Assembly (NCBI RefSeq): GCF_900142515.1
Contig: NZ_FRBC01000019.1
Location: 1 to 64,000, forward strand
Length of the DNA: 64,000 bases
DNA from: Pseudoselenomonas ruminantium
GTDB taxonomy: Bacteria > Bacillota > Negativicutes > Selenomonadales > Selenomonadaceae
Reading direction: 5' to 3'
In this document: piece by piece, positions 1 through 7,478 of the stretch
How positions within the stretch are numbered: the stretch's first letter is position 1
How the letters are laid out: each line of letters begins with the position of its first letter
The notes under the pieces: model-generated
The model's database searches: none
What the model was told of the DNA's origin: nothing
What the model saw: the letters and a program-made list of their open reading frames with translations, nothing else
Position numbers and translations under genes: made by a program

Positions 1-2
1 TG

Positions 3-146
3 TGCCATGTTTGCGGCTACCAAAATAATGAAACCAGAGACTTATCAGTGCGGGAGTGGGATTGCCCTAAGTGTGGTAGTCACCATAACCGTGACAAGAA
101 CGCCGCAATAAACATTCGAGAAGAAGCTAGGCGAATATCTGCCTGA
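3..146 (+). CDS. tnpB: IS200/IS605-family TnpB, C-terminal end (partial)
   Basis: Only the last 47 codons lie in the window, and the gene continues upstream of base 1. The visible protein has a four-cysteine zinc ribbon (CHVCG, then CPKCG) followed by HHNRDKNAAINI, the signature that closes TnpB and Cas12f-like RuvC nucleases; the Asp of that motif is a catalytic RuvC residue. TnpB is an RNA-guided DNA nuclease carried by IS200/IS605 and IS1341 elements and uses an RNA made from its own 3' end and the element right end. The right-end hairpin follows at 256-277, which fits. Whether the missing N-terminal part is intact cannot be seen. Confidence 0.9.
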   Translation, partial: CHVCGYQNNETRDLSVREWDCPKCGSHHNRDKNAAINIREEARRISA

Positions 147-286
147 CGTAACTCATAAAATACCGTGGGTCGCACGGGAATCTACGCCTGTGGAGAGAGT
201 ATAAGTCGCCGCAACTCTTCGGAGTATGCAGTGCTGTTCTCGTTGAAGCAGGAAGCTCCCGCCTCTATAGGCGGGGGTACGTTCAC
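147..286 (+). ncRNA. Putative TnpB guide RNA (reRNA/omegaRNA) scaffold and transposon right end
   Basis: After the tnpB stop the sequence holds successive hairpins: CCGTG/CACGG near 163-177, ACTC-TTCG-GAGT near 214-226, and a GC-rich 8-bp stem at 256-277 (CTCCCGCC, six-base loop, GGCGGGGG with one wobble), then TACGTTCAC. This is the usual IS200/IS605 right end, where the reRNA scaffold ends and the flanking DNA supplies the guide. Position and fold support the call. The exact 5' end of the RNA and the transposon boundary (placed near 286) are inferred. Confidence 0.6.
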
Positions 287-460
287 GCAGCGGCGGAAAA
301 ATTCGATATATAAATATAGAGGATTTTCCCTCTGGCTGGAGAATTATACCAATATAATTATTGGCAAAGGACTCTCAGGATGCCGACAGCAAGCAGCGTA
401 TGTGGTTTATGGTGGGAAAGGTTTTCTGACCATCCACGAATAAGGCTGAGAGAAAATAAT
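287..460 (+). other. Structured intergenic stretch, no gene recognised
   Basis: This lies between the transposon end and a terminator and has no convincing reading frame. Visible pairing: a local hairpin CCAATA/TATTGG near 349-364, a TGG-GG/CC-TCCA hairpin near 400-438, and a long-range match of CTCTCAG (372-378) with CTGAGAG (446-452). The pattern resembles a leader RNA ahead of an attenuator, but it matches no riboswitch class I can recall. Glycine, TPP and c-di-GMP motifs were considered and do not fit. Confidence 0.3.
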
Positions 461-467
461 TCAAATG

Positions 468-514
468 GGCAGTTTGACTTGTCAAATGTTGACAAGTCAA
501 GCTGCCTGTTTTTG
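468..514 (+). terminator. Strong intrinsic terminator
   Basis: An 11-bp perfect stem (TTGACTTGTCA / TGACAAGTCAA, loop AATGT) is extended by GGCAG/CTGCC after one mismatch and followed by a T-rich run. It separates the transposon region from trmL. Confidence 0.85.
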
Positions 515-617
515 CTTTTATCCCATAATGCGTATCCGATAGGTCAACCAGCGTCCATGGGGAGTGAGGTGCGTTAGCAATGGATTCGCTTTTTTTTGTG
601 GGATTTGCAGAGTTTTA

Positions 618-646
618 TTGCCCTTTTGGTTATAATTCGCTATAAT
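618..646 (+). promoter_or_regulatory. Sigma-70 promoter for trmL
   Basis: A -35 TTGCCC at 618-623 and a perfect -10 TATAAT at 641-646 are separated by 17 bp. Transcription would begin near 653, leaving a leader of about 27 nt before the TTG start of trmL. Confidence 0.65.
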
Positions 647-679
647 AGGGGCGTTGAAAAAAATTCGAGGTGTACGAGA

Positions 680-1171
680 TTGCATATTGTATTGATAGAG
701 CCGGAAATCCCCGGCAATACGGGCAATATTGCCCGACTTTGTGCCGCTACCGGCATTGAACTCCATCTGGTCAAGCCCTTGGGCTTTTCGACGGATGACA
801 AGCATTTGAAACGAGCTGGCTTGGACTACTGGCATCTGGTCAAGGTTCATTACCATGAGAATTTTGCCGAAGTGTTGGAAAAGTATCCGGACCATAATTT
901 CTACTACTGTTCCACGAAAGCGCCTCATGCCCATACAGAAGTCCAGTATACTTCTGAGGATATGCTGGTCTTTGGCAAGGAGTCGGCAGGAATCCCCGAG
1001 GAAATATTGAATGAGCATTGGGATTCCTGCGTGCGCATTCCCATGATTGAGGATGCCCGTTCACTGAACCTGTCCAATGCCGTGGCAGTGGTGGCCTATG
1101 AAGCCCTGCGGCAGTTGGATTTTGGCCAGCTGGCAGAAACCGGCCCGGGCCTGCGCATGTGGAAAAAGTAA
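680..1171 (+). CDS. trmL: tRNA (cytidine/uridine-34 2'-O)-methyltransferase
   Basis: This SPOUT-family enzyme methylates the ribose of the wobble base in tRNA-Leu isoacceptors, using S-adenosylmethionine. The protein starts MHIVLIEPEIPGNTGNIARL, the N-terminal family motif. The C-terminal trefoil-knot motifs are present (LVFGKESAGIPEEIL and IPM...SLNLSNAVAVVAYEALRQ). At 163 aa it has the usual TrmL length. The TTG at 680 is preferred because GAGGTG at 667-672 gives good spacing and the family N-terminus begins there; an in-frame start further upstream would precede the -10 box. The gene has its own promoter, and murB follows after 38 bases. Confidence 0.9.
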   Translation: MHIVLIEPEIPGNTGNIARLCAATGIELHLVKPLGFSTDDKHLKRAGLDYWHLVKVHYHENFAEVLEKYPDHNFYYCSTKAPHAHTEVQYTSEDMLVFGKESAGIPEEILNEHWDSCVRIPMIEDARSLNLSNAVAVVAYEALRQLDFGQLAETGPGLRMWKK

Positions 1172-1209
1172 GAACATCAAAGCAAAGAAGATAGGAAGAG
1201 AAAGCAATC

Positions 1210-2124
1210 ATGATAAACGAAAAATTCCTGGCGGCATGCCGTGAATTCCTCCAGCCGGAACAAATCATGCTGGACGCTCCCATGAGCGAGCATACCACCT
1301 TTAAGATTGGCGGCCCTGCTGACTGCCTGCTGAAACCGGCCAGTCTGGAGGAAACGCAGAAGATTCTCCAGTTGGTCAAGAAATATGAACTGCCTCTGAC
1401 TTTCGTGGGCAATGGTTCCAATATGCTCGTGCGGGACAAGGGCATCCGTGGGGTAGTGGTGAATTTTGCCGATACCATTGCGGACATCAAGGTGGAAGGC
1501 ACGAAAATGACAGCAGGGGCCGGTGCTTTGCTGAAGGATGTAGCTGAGGCCGCTGCCCAGCACAGCCTTGCCGGCATGGAATTTGCCTGCGGCATTCCGG
1601 GAAGCATTGGCGGAGCAGTATTCATGAATGCCGGCGCCTATGGCGGTGAGACCAAGAGCGTGGTCAAGCTTGTCCACGCTGTTACCCGCGAGGGTGAGAT
1701 CAAGACCTACACGCTGAATGAGCTGGAACTGGGTTATCGTCACAGCATTTTCCAGAGCAATGGTGAGGCGATTGTGGAAGTAGAACTGGAACTCACCCCC
1801 GGCAATGAGGCGGAAATCCGGGCCGGCATTGCTGATTATACCAACCGGCGGGAAAGCAAGCAGCCTTTGGAGATGCCCAGTGCTGGCAGCACCTTCAAAC
1901 GTCCTGAAGGCTACTTTGCTGGGACGCTTATTGATCAGACAGGATTGAAGGGGTTAACCGTAGGTGGTGCCCAGGTATCCACCAAACATGCTGGTTTCGT
2001 GGTAAACAAAGGCGGCGCTACGGCAGCTGATGTGGTAAACCTCATCCATGAAGTGCAGAAGCGCGTCAAAGATGCCCATGGCGTAGAACTGCAGCCGGAA
2101 GTCCGGATGATTGGCGAAAAATAA
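1210..2124 (+). CDS. murB: UDP-N-acetylenolpyruvoylglucosamine reductase
   Basis: MurB reduces UDP-GlcNAc-enolpyruvate to UDP-MurNAc with NADPH and FAD, the second committed step of peptidoglycan precursor synthesis in the cytoplasm. The FAD-binding PCMH-type domain is visible (HTTFKIGGPAD, VGNGSNMLV, GMEFACGIPGSIGGAVFMNAGAYG). The C-terminal MurB domain contains SAGSTFKRP, whose Ser is the catalytic acid, and a final QPEVRMIG. Lack of the extra loop of E. coli MurB and the 304-aa length point to the type II form of Firmicutes. The ATG has AGGAAGAG upstream. The gene is probably co-transcribed with trmL and is followed by a terminator. Confidence 0.95.
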   Translation: MINEKFLAACREFLQPEQIMLDAPMSEHTTFKIGGPADCLLKPASLEETQKILQLVKKYELPLTFVGNGSNMLVRDKGIRGVVVNFADTIADIKVEGTKMTAGAGALLKDVAEAAAQHSLAGMEFACGIPGSIGGAVFMNAGAYGGETKSVVKLVHAVTREGEIKTYTLNELELGYRHSIFQSNGEAIVEVELELTPGNEAEIRAGIADYTNRRESKQPLEMPSAGSTFKRPEGYFAGTLIDQTGLKGLTVGGAQVSTKHAGFVVNKGGATAADVVNLIHEVQKRVKDAHGVELQPEVRMIGEK

Positions 2125-2139
2125 AATAAACGTCGCGCG

Positions 2140-2184
2140 AAACTGTGAGAAAGCAACCGGCAGGAAACTTTTTCACAGTTTTTT
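2140..2184 (+). terminator. Intrinsic terminator after murB
   Basis: The inverted repeat AAACTGTGA-AAAG / CTTTTTCACAGTTT is followed by TTTT and closes the trmL-murB transcript. Confidence 0.75.
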
Positions 2185-2299
2185 ATGCTCGTTGCCTTTT
2201 TTTACATGTTCCAGTAAGAATTTTGTGGATTTTTCGGTTGATTTTGTTGGATATCGTAAGGAAAAAAGGCTAAATAAAAAATATTTAACCTAAAATAGC

Positions 2300-2328
2300 T
2301 GGATTTTATAGTCGACATAGACTATAAT
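2300..2328 (+). promoter_or_regulatory. Probable promoter of the mmd operon
   Basis: A perfect -10 TATAAT lies at 2323-2328, about 48 bases before the mmdA start. The matching -35 region (TGGATT at 2300-2305, 17-bp spacer) is poor. A GTCGAC palindrome sits between the boxes. A strong AGGAGG precedes mmdA. Confidence 0.5.
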
Positions 2329-2375
2329 ATACTTTGTGACACGGTAGTGTAAAAAACCGTCATAGGAGGTATACA

Positions 2376-3905
2376 ATGGCTACTGTTCAAGAGAAAATCG
2401 ATTTAATGCATGCTAAGAAAGAACATATCATGCAGGGCGGCGGTGCGGCCCGCATTGAGAAGCAGCATGCCAAAGGTAAGCAGACGGCGCGTGAGCGTAT
2501 CGCCAAGCTCTTTGATGAGGGCACCTTTGTGGAACTGGATATGTTCATGAAACATCGTTGCACCAACTTCGGCCAGGAAAAGAAAGAGCTCCCGGGCGAA
2601 GGCGTAGTAACCGGTTACGGCACGGTTGACGGCCGTCTGGTTTATGCTTATGCTCAGGATTTCACGGTTGAGGGTGGCTCCCTGGGTGAAAAGCATGCCC
2701 ATAAGATTTGGAAGGTAATGGATTTGGCCATGAAGATGGGTGCTCCCTGCATCGGCATCAATGATTCCGGCGGTGCGCGTATTCAGGAAGCTGTAGATGC
2801 CCTGTCCGGTTATGGTGGTATTTTCTTCCGCAACACGGCGGCTTCCGGTGTAATTCCGCAGATTTCCGTTATCATGGGGCCATGCGCAGGCGGTGCTGTA
2901 TATAGCCCAGCAATCACGGACTTCATTTACATGGTCAAGAACACCAGCCAAATGTTTATCACCGGTCCGGCGGTTATCAAATCCGTTACGGCTGAAGAAG
3001 TGACGGCAGAAGCTCTCGGCGGCGCAATGACGCACAACACTCGCAGTGGTGTAGCACATTTCGCAGCTGAAGATGAAGACGACTGCATCCAGCAGATTCG
3101 TTACCTGCTGTCCTTCCTGCCCTCCAATAACATGGAGGATGCACCGGTTGTGGAAACCGGTGACGATCCGGACCGTCAGGATGAAAGCCTGAACACGGTT
3201 ATTCCGGACAATCCGAATGCGCCGTATGATATGAAGGACGTTATCCGTTCTATCGTTGATAATGGTGAATTCTATGAAGTGCATGAGCACTTTGCCACGA
3301 ACATCATCTGCTGCTTTGCCCGTTTCGATGGCCGCAGCGTTGGTATCATCGCCAATCAGCCGAGTGTGATGGCTGGCTGTCTTGATGTTGATGCATCGGA
3401 TAAATCTGCACGTTTCATCCGCTTCTGTGATGCGTTCAATATTCCTCTTGTCAACCTCGTTGATGTACCGGGCTTCCTGCCGGGCGTCGATCAGGAATAC
3501 AATGGCATCATCCGTCACGGTGCTAAGATGCTTTACGCATACAGTGAGGCTACTGTACCTAAGGTTACGGTCATCACGCGTAAAGCGTATGGCGGTTCCT
3601 ATATCGCTATGTGCTGCCGTGAACTCGGCGCTGACCAGGTTATGGCTTGGCCGACGTCCGAAATCGCAGTTATGGGTCCGGCTGGTGCAGCCAACATCAT
3701 CTTCCGCAAGGATCCGGACAAGGATGCCAAGACGGCAGAATATGTGGACAACTTCGCTACGCCGTATGTAGCTGCTGAACGCGGTTATGTTGATATGGTC
3801 ATTGAGCCGAAGGAAACGCGTCCTTACATCATTACGGCCCTGAATGCTCTTGCCAGCAAGCGTGAAGTTGGCCCGGCTAAGAAACACGGGTGCATTCCGC
3901 TCTAA
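2376..3905 (+). CDS. mmdA: Methylmalonyl-CoA decarboxylase alpha subunit (carboxyltransferase)
   Basis: This subunit transfers the carboxyl group from (S)-methylmalonyl-CoA to the biotin of the carrier protein, making propionyl-CoA; in Veillonella-type decarboxylases the carboxybiotin is then decarboxylated with Na+ export. The 509-aa sequence is a typical acyl-CoA carboxylase beta-chain fold: an N-terminal crotonase-like half (FTVEGGSLGEKHAHKIWKVMDLA, GARIQEAVDALSGYG, GPCAGGAVYSPA) and a C-terminal half (DASDKSARFIRFCDAFNIPLVNLVDVPGFLPG, GGSYIAMCCR). The mmdE and mmdC genes follow closely, which favours decarboxylase over propionyl-CoA carboxylase. The family does not reliably separate these enzymes, so function rests on context. 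Confidence 0.88.
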   Translation: MATVQEKIDLMHAKKEHIMQGGGAARIEKQHAKGKQTARERIAKLFDEGTFVELDMFMKHRCTNFGQEKKELPGEGVVTGYGTVDGRLVYAYAQDFTVEGGSLGEKHAHKIWKVMDLAMKMGAPCIGINDSGGARIQEAVDALSGYGGIFFRNTAASGVIPQISVIMGPCAGGAVYSPAITDFIYMVKNTSQMFITGPAVIKSVTAEEVTAEALGGAMTHNTRSGVAHFAAEDEDDCIQQIRYLLSFLPSNNMEDAPVVETGDDPDRQDESLNTVIPDNPNAPYDMKDVIRSIVDNGEFYEVHEHFATNIICCFARFDGRSVGIIANQPSVMAGCLDVDASDKSARFIRFCDAFNIPLVNLVDVPGFLPGVDQEYNGIIRHGAKMLYAYSEATVPKVTVITRKAYGGSYIAMCCRELGADQVMAWPTSEIAVMGPAGAANIIFRKDPDKDAKTAEYVDNFATPYVAAERGYVDMVIEPKETRPYIITALNALASKREVGPAKKHGCIPL

Positions 3906-3932
3906 GCTGTAATTTTTCGGAGGTCTTTTACC

Positions 3933-4088
3933 ATGAAAACTGAAGCAAATGGCGCTTCGCCAGAAGTGGTAGCAGCTATTACCGCTGCTGTCCAGATGAT
4001 GATGGGTAACAAGGTCATTGCTGTACGCATCAAGCGCAGTGATGTCTGGGCTCTGTCTGCCCGCGGCGGCCTGGCTCGCCCGTTCTGA
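3933..4088 (+). CDS. mmdE: Methylmalonyl-CoA decarboxylase epsilon-like small subunit
   Basis: This 51-aa gene lies between mmdA and mmdC, with a good CGGAGGT site at 3918-3924. The product begins MKTEANGASPEVVAAITAAV and ends VWALSARGGLARPF. The tail W-x-x-S-x-R-x-G-L-x-R-P-F resembles the C-terminus shared by the delta and epsilon subunits of Veillonella methylmalonyl-CoA decarboxylase. In Veillonella MmdE helps stabilise the complex and is about 55 aa. No membrane segment is visible, so it is not the OadG-like anchor (delta). The function is assigned from position, size and tail motif. Confidence 0.7.
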   Translation: MKTEANGASPEVVAAITAAVQMMMGNKVIAVRIKRSDVWALSARGGLARPF

Positions 4089-4128
4089 TGCTTGTTATCG
4101 CGACAAATCTACTATGGGGGAATAACGA

Positions 4129-4518
4129 ATGAAAAAGTTCAATATCACGGTTAATGGTACGGCTTATGAAGTAGAAGTCGAAGAAGTGAAATCCGCTGTT
4201 GCAGCTCCGAAAGCTGCTCCGGCTGCACCGAAAGCAGCACCGGCTCCTGCAGCACCGGCTGCACCGGCAGCTCCGAAGAAGGCTGCTGTAGCCGCTGGCG
4301 CTGGTGAGCATTCCATCGATGCTCCGATGCCGGGCAAGATTGTGAAGCTCGTAGCTAGCGAAGGTCAGGCTGTCAAAGCTGGCGAAACGCTGCTGATTCT
4401 CGAAGCTATGAAGATGCAGAATGAAATCGCAGCAGATGCTGACGGCGTCGTCAAGAGCTTCAATGTGGCTGCTGGCCAGAGCGTAAAAGCTCATGAATCC
4501 TTGGTTATCCTGGGTTGA
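4129..4518 (+). CDS. mmdC: Methylmalonyl-CoA decarboxylase gamma subunit, biotin carrier
   Basis: This 129-aa biotinyl protein carries CO2 between the carboxyltransferase and the membrane decarboxylase. Residues 1-20 form a short N-terminal strand region, residues 22-58 are a flexible Ala/Pro/Lys linker built from repeated AAPK-type units, and residues 59-129 are the biotinyl domain with the canonical EAMKMQNE. Lys95 is the predicted biotinylation site. GGGGG lies upstream of the ATG. A terminator follows directly, so the operon ends here without mmdB or mmdD. Confidence 0.93.
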   Translation: MKKFNITVNGTAYEVEVEEVKSAVAAPKAAPAAPKAAPAPAAPAAPAAPKKAAVAAGAGEHSIDAPMPGKIVKLVASEGQAVKAGETLLILEAMKMQNEIAADADGVVKSFNVAAGQSVKAHESLVILG

Positions 4519-4533
4519 TTGAATTAATGCATG

Positions 4534-4566
4534 AAAAAAAGAGGCTGGAATCAGCCTCTTTTTTGT
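4534..4566 (+). terminator. Intrinsic terminator of the mmd operon
   Basis: The stem AAAAGAGGCTG / CAGCCTCTTTT is followed by TTTTG, 16 bases after the mmdC stop. Confidence 0.9.
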
Positions 4567-4635
4567 TATAGAAGAAGATCATTTCTTTTTGCAGTGTGAG
4601 ATAAGGTAGCATGGATCATATGTGTGAAAGAAACA

Positions 4636-4664
4636 AAAACACCCTCCGTCAAGAGGGTGTTTCT
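4636..4664. terminator. Terminator-like hairpin near the left element boundary
   Basis: AAACACCCT / AGGGTGTTT has A-rich and T-rich flanks and could work on either strand. It lies just outside the left repeat of the integrated element. Confidence 0.6.
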
Positions 4665-4702
4665 CATTCCTAAGTCAACTTTTGGTCAACCTGCTTTTTA
4701 CT

Positions 4703-4829
4703 AAATATCGCATTTTATAAACCGTGACTGACTTTGACGAATCACGGGAAGATACAAAAATGGTGCGCTCGGCGGGAGTCGAACCCACGCTTTCAGCTCC
4801 GGAGGCTAACGTCCTATCCACTGGACTAC
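4703..4829. repeat. Left attachment-site repeat with truncated tRNA-Arg copy
   Basis: It matches 10419-10545 at 120 of 127 positions. The core 4758-4829 (72 bp) is identical and holds the tRNA-Arg 3' end, CCA, T arm, anticodon arm and D arm. Beyond 4829 the acceptor 5' strand is replaced by unrelated bases that cannot pair with the 3' strand, so this copy is not a functional tRNA. The part outside the tRNA keeps the CCGTGA/TCACGG hairpin that would terminate the tRNA transcript. Confidence 0.9.
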
Positions 4830-4988
4830 AGCTCCGTTCACAGTCTACCTATGCTATACACGGTTCATTCTTTGGTGTCAAGCAATGTGGGCAGCTTTGA
4901 TTGCAATTTACCGATAATGATAAGTTGTCATAAGCCCTATGTATGGATTAGCAATGCTTATACACCGTCTGACTTATGACAAAATCAC

Positions 4989-5011
4989 AGGTCACATCTA
5001 GGTCACATCGA
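4989..5011. repeat. Left integrase arm-type site (tandem TAGGTCACAT-like units)
   Basis: Two 11-bp units (AGGTCACATCT and AGGTCACATCG) stand in tandem and overlap the integrase stop codon. The same 23-bp block recurs at 10387-10409 with one mismatch, near the other end of the element. Paired tandem sites near both ends are what arm-binding sites of an integrase with an N-terminal arm-binding domain look like. Confidence 0.6.
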
Positions 5012-6118
5012 AAAAATTACCTTTTGCATGGCCTTAGTAGCGGCCTCATCGGTGCTATGTGCATAGACGTATAGCAATGTCTTTGGAGTGCTCCATCCGC
5101 CTAATCTTTGTACCGTTGGTATATCAACGCCCCCGGCGATTAGTTCCGTGGCGAACGTATGACGAACACAATGCAAGGTCAATTTTTCGTCAATGTTAGC
5201 TAATCGTCGAATAATGGCAAAAGCATTGTTGACACTTGATAGGGACACCCACGGCAGCTTTGAATATACTTTGGGCTTAAATACATAGCTGCTCGGTAAG
5301 GGCTTGTATTTATCGAAGTTTTCCTTTAGTACCTTTATTGCTTGGTCAGATATAGGAATAAGGCGAACACTCTCGGGCGTTTTCGTTTCCCCTACAAATT
5401 CCGTATACAGGCCGTTGTCATCCCCCCGGCAGATGGCTTTGTTAATGCTTATACGCTGGTTGAGAAAATCCACGTCCTCCCATTTTAGGGCTACAAGTTC
5501 GCCCCTACGGCATCCGGTTTGAAAATACATGAAAAACAAGAAGTACCATTTTTGAGAATAGCTTTTTGCCGCTGCAAGGAATTTCCTTTTCTCTGCCTGT
5601 GTAAACGCCCTGCGCTTGCTTATAGGTGTCTTATGCAGGTCTATGTGATATAACAGGGGATTTTCTTCTATTGCCCCCTGTTCTACGAAATAGGCATACA
5701 TGGCACGAAACCGCCGTATCCCTGCCCGTATGTGTTCCTTGCTATTCTGCCGTTGTTCCTGTACCGACAATAAAACATCTTGCCATAACTGGTGGTCTAT
5801 ATGGTCAATCTGTACATTGCCCAATATACCGCCTATTTTTCGTGCAAACACTTGGAAGTTATAGAGGGTAGAGGGCTTAACCTTGGCTCTGTACCGCCGT
5901 TCTATGAATATCTCAACGGCTTCATTAAGGCGTGGCACATGGTCAAAATGTTCCGTTACCCTGCTCCTTGTTCTCTTTACAAGCAACATATTGCGGTAGC
6001 TTATGGCGGTTTCAAGGCTGACAAAAGATTTATACACCTTTTCCCCGTTTACCGTCATTCTAACCGCATAGAGCCTTTTTTCTTCCCTGTATGTAATGTA
6101 TTTGTAATCTGTTTGCAT
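5003..6118 (-). CDS. int: Tyrosine recombinase/integrase
   Basis: This integrase joins attP and attB at the tRNA-Arg 3' end and, with an excision factor, reverses the reaction. Of 371 aa, residues 1-50 form a small basic AP2-like arm-binding domain (YITYREEKRLYAVRMTVNGEK), residues 60-155 a SAM-like core-binding domain, and residues 170-371 the catalytic domain. Catalytic residues are visible: Arg204 in TGCRRGELVALKWED, His316 and Arg319 in LTLHCVRHTFATE, and the nucleophile Tyr352 in LLYVYAHST. The ATG has GGGAAGGA upstream. It lies 48 bases behind the XRE gene and is probably co-transcribed with it. Confidence 0.95.
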   Translation of the reverse strand: MQTDYKYITYREEKRLYAVRMTVNGEKVYKSFVSLETAISYRNMLLVKRTRSRVTEHFDHVPRLNEAVEIFIERRYRAKVKPSTLYNFQVFARKIGGILGNVQIDHIDHQLWQDVLLSVQEQRQNSKEHIRAGIRRFRAMYAYFVEQGAIEENPLLYHIDLHKTPISKRRAFTQAEKRKFLAAAKSYSQKWYFLFFMYFQTGCRRGELVALKWEDVDFLNQRISINKAICRGDDNGLYTEFVGETKTPESVRLIPISDQAIKVLKENFDKYKPLPSSYVFKPKVYSKLPWVSLSSVNNAFAIIRRLANIDEKLTLHCVRHTFATELIAGGVDIPTVQRLGGWSTPKTLLYVYAHSTDEAATKAMQKVIFSM

Positions 6119-6166
6119 TGTTTTTCCTTCCCTTCACATAGTAAGGGATTGAGTTTTACACGCCTG

Positions 6167-6718
6167 TTACTTTGGTTGAACCTCAAACGCTTCATAGTCT
6201 ATATCCTCATTTGGGTTATACTCTACTTCCTCAAATTCTGGAATCTCTGGGGGCATAAGAACAGGGCTTTGGTTACGTTCATAGCACCCACGGGCATACA
6301 GGTTAATAAATGGCGGTTTTATGTCGTTGTGAAAATTCCTTGGCTCTTTTTCTGCCCCCTTGCAAAGTTCGACAAATTCTTCTCTGGTCATAATAACCGC
6401 CGGGGCAAATGGCGGGGAATCAAGAATATTAAGGGTTACTAAAACCTTACCGTGTTTACCCTCTTTGATAGTTCCTATACCGTCAACATTGAATTTCTTT
6501 ACATAGTATTTGAACCAATCTATTTTTCTTCCTAAGAGTACATCAAAGGAAACATTAAGGGTTTCAGCTATTTTGTATAAATTTTCTTCACTTGTCCATG
6601 TGCCTTTGGTTTCATAGTTTACATAGGTCTGGTATGGAATCCCCGCAAGGGTAGCAAATTGCTTTGCCGTGTACCCTGTCGATTCCCTACACTTCTTCAA
6701 GTTATCCTTTAGGCTCAT
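6167..6718 (-). CDS. XRE-family repressor-like protein
   Basis: This is probably the regulator that controls the element. Residues 4-60 are a helix-turn-helix of the Cro/CI type (LKKCRESTGYTAKQFATLAGIPYQTYVNYETKGTW is the core), ending in LNVSFDVLLG, a common XRE end. Residues 65-183 are an acidic tail with no domain I recognise, without the Ser-Lys protease motif of LexA-like CI proteins. The RBS is AAAGGGGGG. It is read leftward from its own promoter, back to back with a rightward promoter, the usual lysogeny-type switch arrangement. Confidence 0.82.
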   Translation of the reverse strand: MSLKDNLKKCRESTGYTAKQFATLAGIPYQTYVNYETKGTWTSEENLYKIAETLNVSFDVLLGRKIDWFKYYVKKFNVDGIGTIKEGKHGKVLVTLNILDSPPFAPAVIMTREEFVELCKGAEKEPRNFHNDIKPPFINLYARGCYERNQSPVLMPPEIPEFEEVEYNPNEDIDYEAFEVQPK

Positions 6719-6742
6719 ATCAAGGCCCCCTTTCTGTTTTTG

Positions 6743-6771
6743 ATTATATCACGATAAAAGATTTATGTAAA
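6743..6771 (-). promoter_or_regulatory. Leftward promoter for the XRE-int transcript
   Basis: On the minus strand TTTACA (6771-6766) and TATAAT (6748-6743) are separated by 17 bp, just upstream of the repressor gene. Confidence 0.75.
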
Positions 6772-6788
6772 ATACTTATTGTCAGATA

Positions 6789-6817
6789 TTGATTTTGTTG
6801 GCATGTAATGATATTAT
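6789..6817 (+). promoter_or_regulatory. Rightward promoter facing the XRE promoter
   Basis: TTGATT (6789-6794) and TATTAT (6812-6817) are separated by 17 bp; an overlapping TATAAT ends at 6820. It would start transcription near 6824 toward the small genes. The 18 bp between the two divergent promoters is a natural place for repressor operators. Confidence 0.55.
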
Positions 6818-6829
6818 AATAATTGTCGG

Positions 6830-7123
6830 TTGGCGGAATATGATTTTAAAAGGACTGAAGGTATTGACAAAGAAGAACTAGAAGTGGTATCCCTGGTTGC
6901 TGACTGTATAGCCGTGGAGGGATACAAAGGCAAGCAAGGTGGACGATTAGTATGGCTTATGGATTGCCTAAACACCATAGCTATACAGATGAATGAGAGT
7001 GACGAAAAAGCCGCCGTGGAATCTATGACGGGTATCATGGGTAGCCTTAGTGACCGGGAGGACTTCGCTCTGCCCTTGCGCTTCATTGGTCACAGGTTGA
7101 ACGATATAGCGGTGACTATGTAA
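6830..7123 (+). CDS. Hypothetical element protein, 97 aa
   Basis: I do not recognise this protein. It is acidic and probably helical, with Cys at residue 26 and no membrane segment. The only early start in frame is TTG at 6830, which has no Shine-Dalgarno site and lies only a few bases past the predicted start of transcription, so translation would be nearly leaderless or start later (for example at an internal GTG). The next gene follows after 14 bases with a good AAAGGAG, so the two probably share a transcript. The start is uncertain. Confidence 0.5.
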   Translation: MAEYDFKRTEGIDKEELEVVSLVADCIAVEGYKGKQGGRLVWLMDCLNTIAIQMNESDEKAAVESMTGIMGSLSDREDFALPLRFIGHRLNDIAVTM

Positions 7124-7137
7124 AGGAGAAATGACAC

Positions 7138-7443
7138 ATGGGAAAAATTTATGATTTTGTAACACGCAATTTTACAAAAGAAACACCGATAACATTAAAA
7201 GCATTAGAAAAAGAGTTGCCCGAAGTAGCTAAGTTAGGAATTCTTTTTCCTGATAGGATGGAATATTCTTCATTTGAAGAAATGAATGAGAAGGTAAGTA
7301 TTCCTAGATATGAATTTGATTATCTCACGGAAGCGCTTGATAAACTGGTGTGCTTAGCAAAGAGAGGTAATTTTATTGACGAGGAAACTTTTAAGGCTAA
7401 TATTTTAATGTGCATGGGTATTACCGAAAAAATATATGGATAA
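7138..7443 (+). CDS. Hypothetical element protein, 101 aa
   Basis: An unrecognised small protein beginning MGKIYDFVTRNF and ending MGITEKIYG, acidic and probably all-helical, without membrane segments or clear motifs. AAAGGAG stands 8 bases before the ATG. The local sequence is more AT-rich than the chromosomal flanks, in keeping with acquired DNA. A hairpin follows the stop. Confidence 0.65.
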   Translation: MGKIYDFVTRNFTKETPITLKALEKELPEVAKLGILFPDRMEYSSFEEMNEKVSIPRYEFDYLTEALDKLVCLAKRGNFIDEETFKANILMCMGITEKIYG

Positions 7444-7449
7444 TACCGC

Positions 7450-7478
7450 TCGCCCCTGCTTCTGGTGGGGGCTTTGGT
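7450..7478 (+). terminator. Hairpin after the early genes
   Basis: GCCCC (7452-7456) pairs with GGGGC (7468-7472), followed by TTTGGTCT. It is a moderate terminator. The downstream text (GCTTTGG...ATGAACGT) recurs after the hairpin at 9817-9840. Confidence 0.5.

Noticed and set aside
360-460. Glycine, TPP or c-di-GMP riboswitch
   Set aside because: Fragments such as GGCTGAGAG and CTCTCAGG recall TPP or glycine aptamers, but the order and the other conserved segments are missing.
2403-3887. 494-codon open frame opposite mmdA
   Set aside because: Antisense shadow; mmdA is unmistakable on the plus strand.
4761-4836. Second tRNA-Arg
   Set aside because: Only the 3' 69 bases match; the 5' acceptor strand is replaced and cannot pair, so it is a truncated copy at the attachment site.
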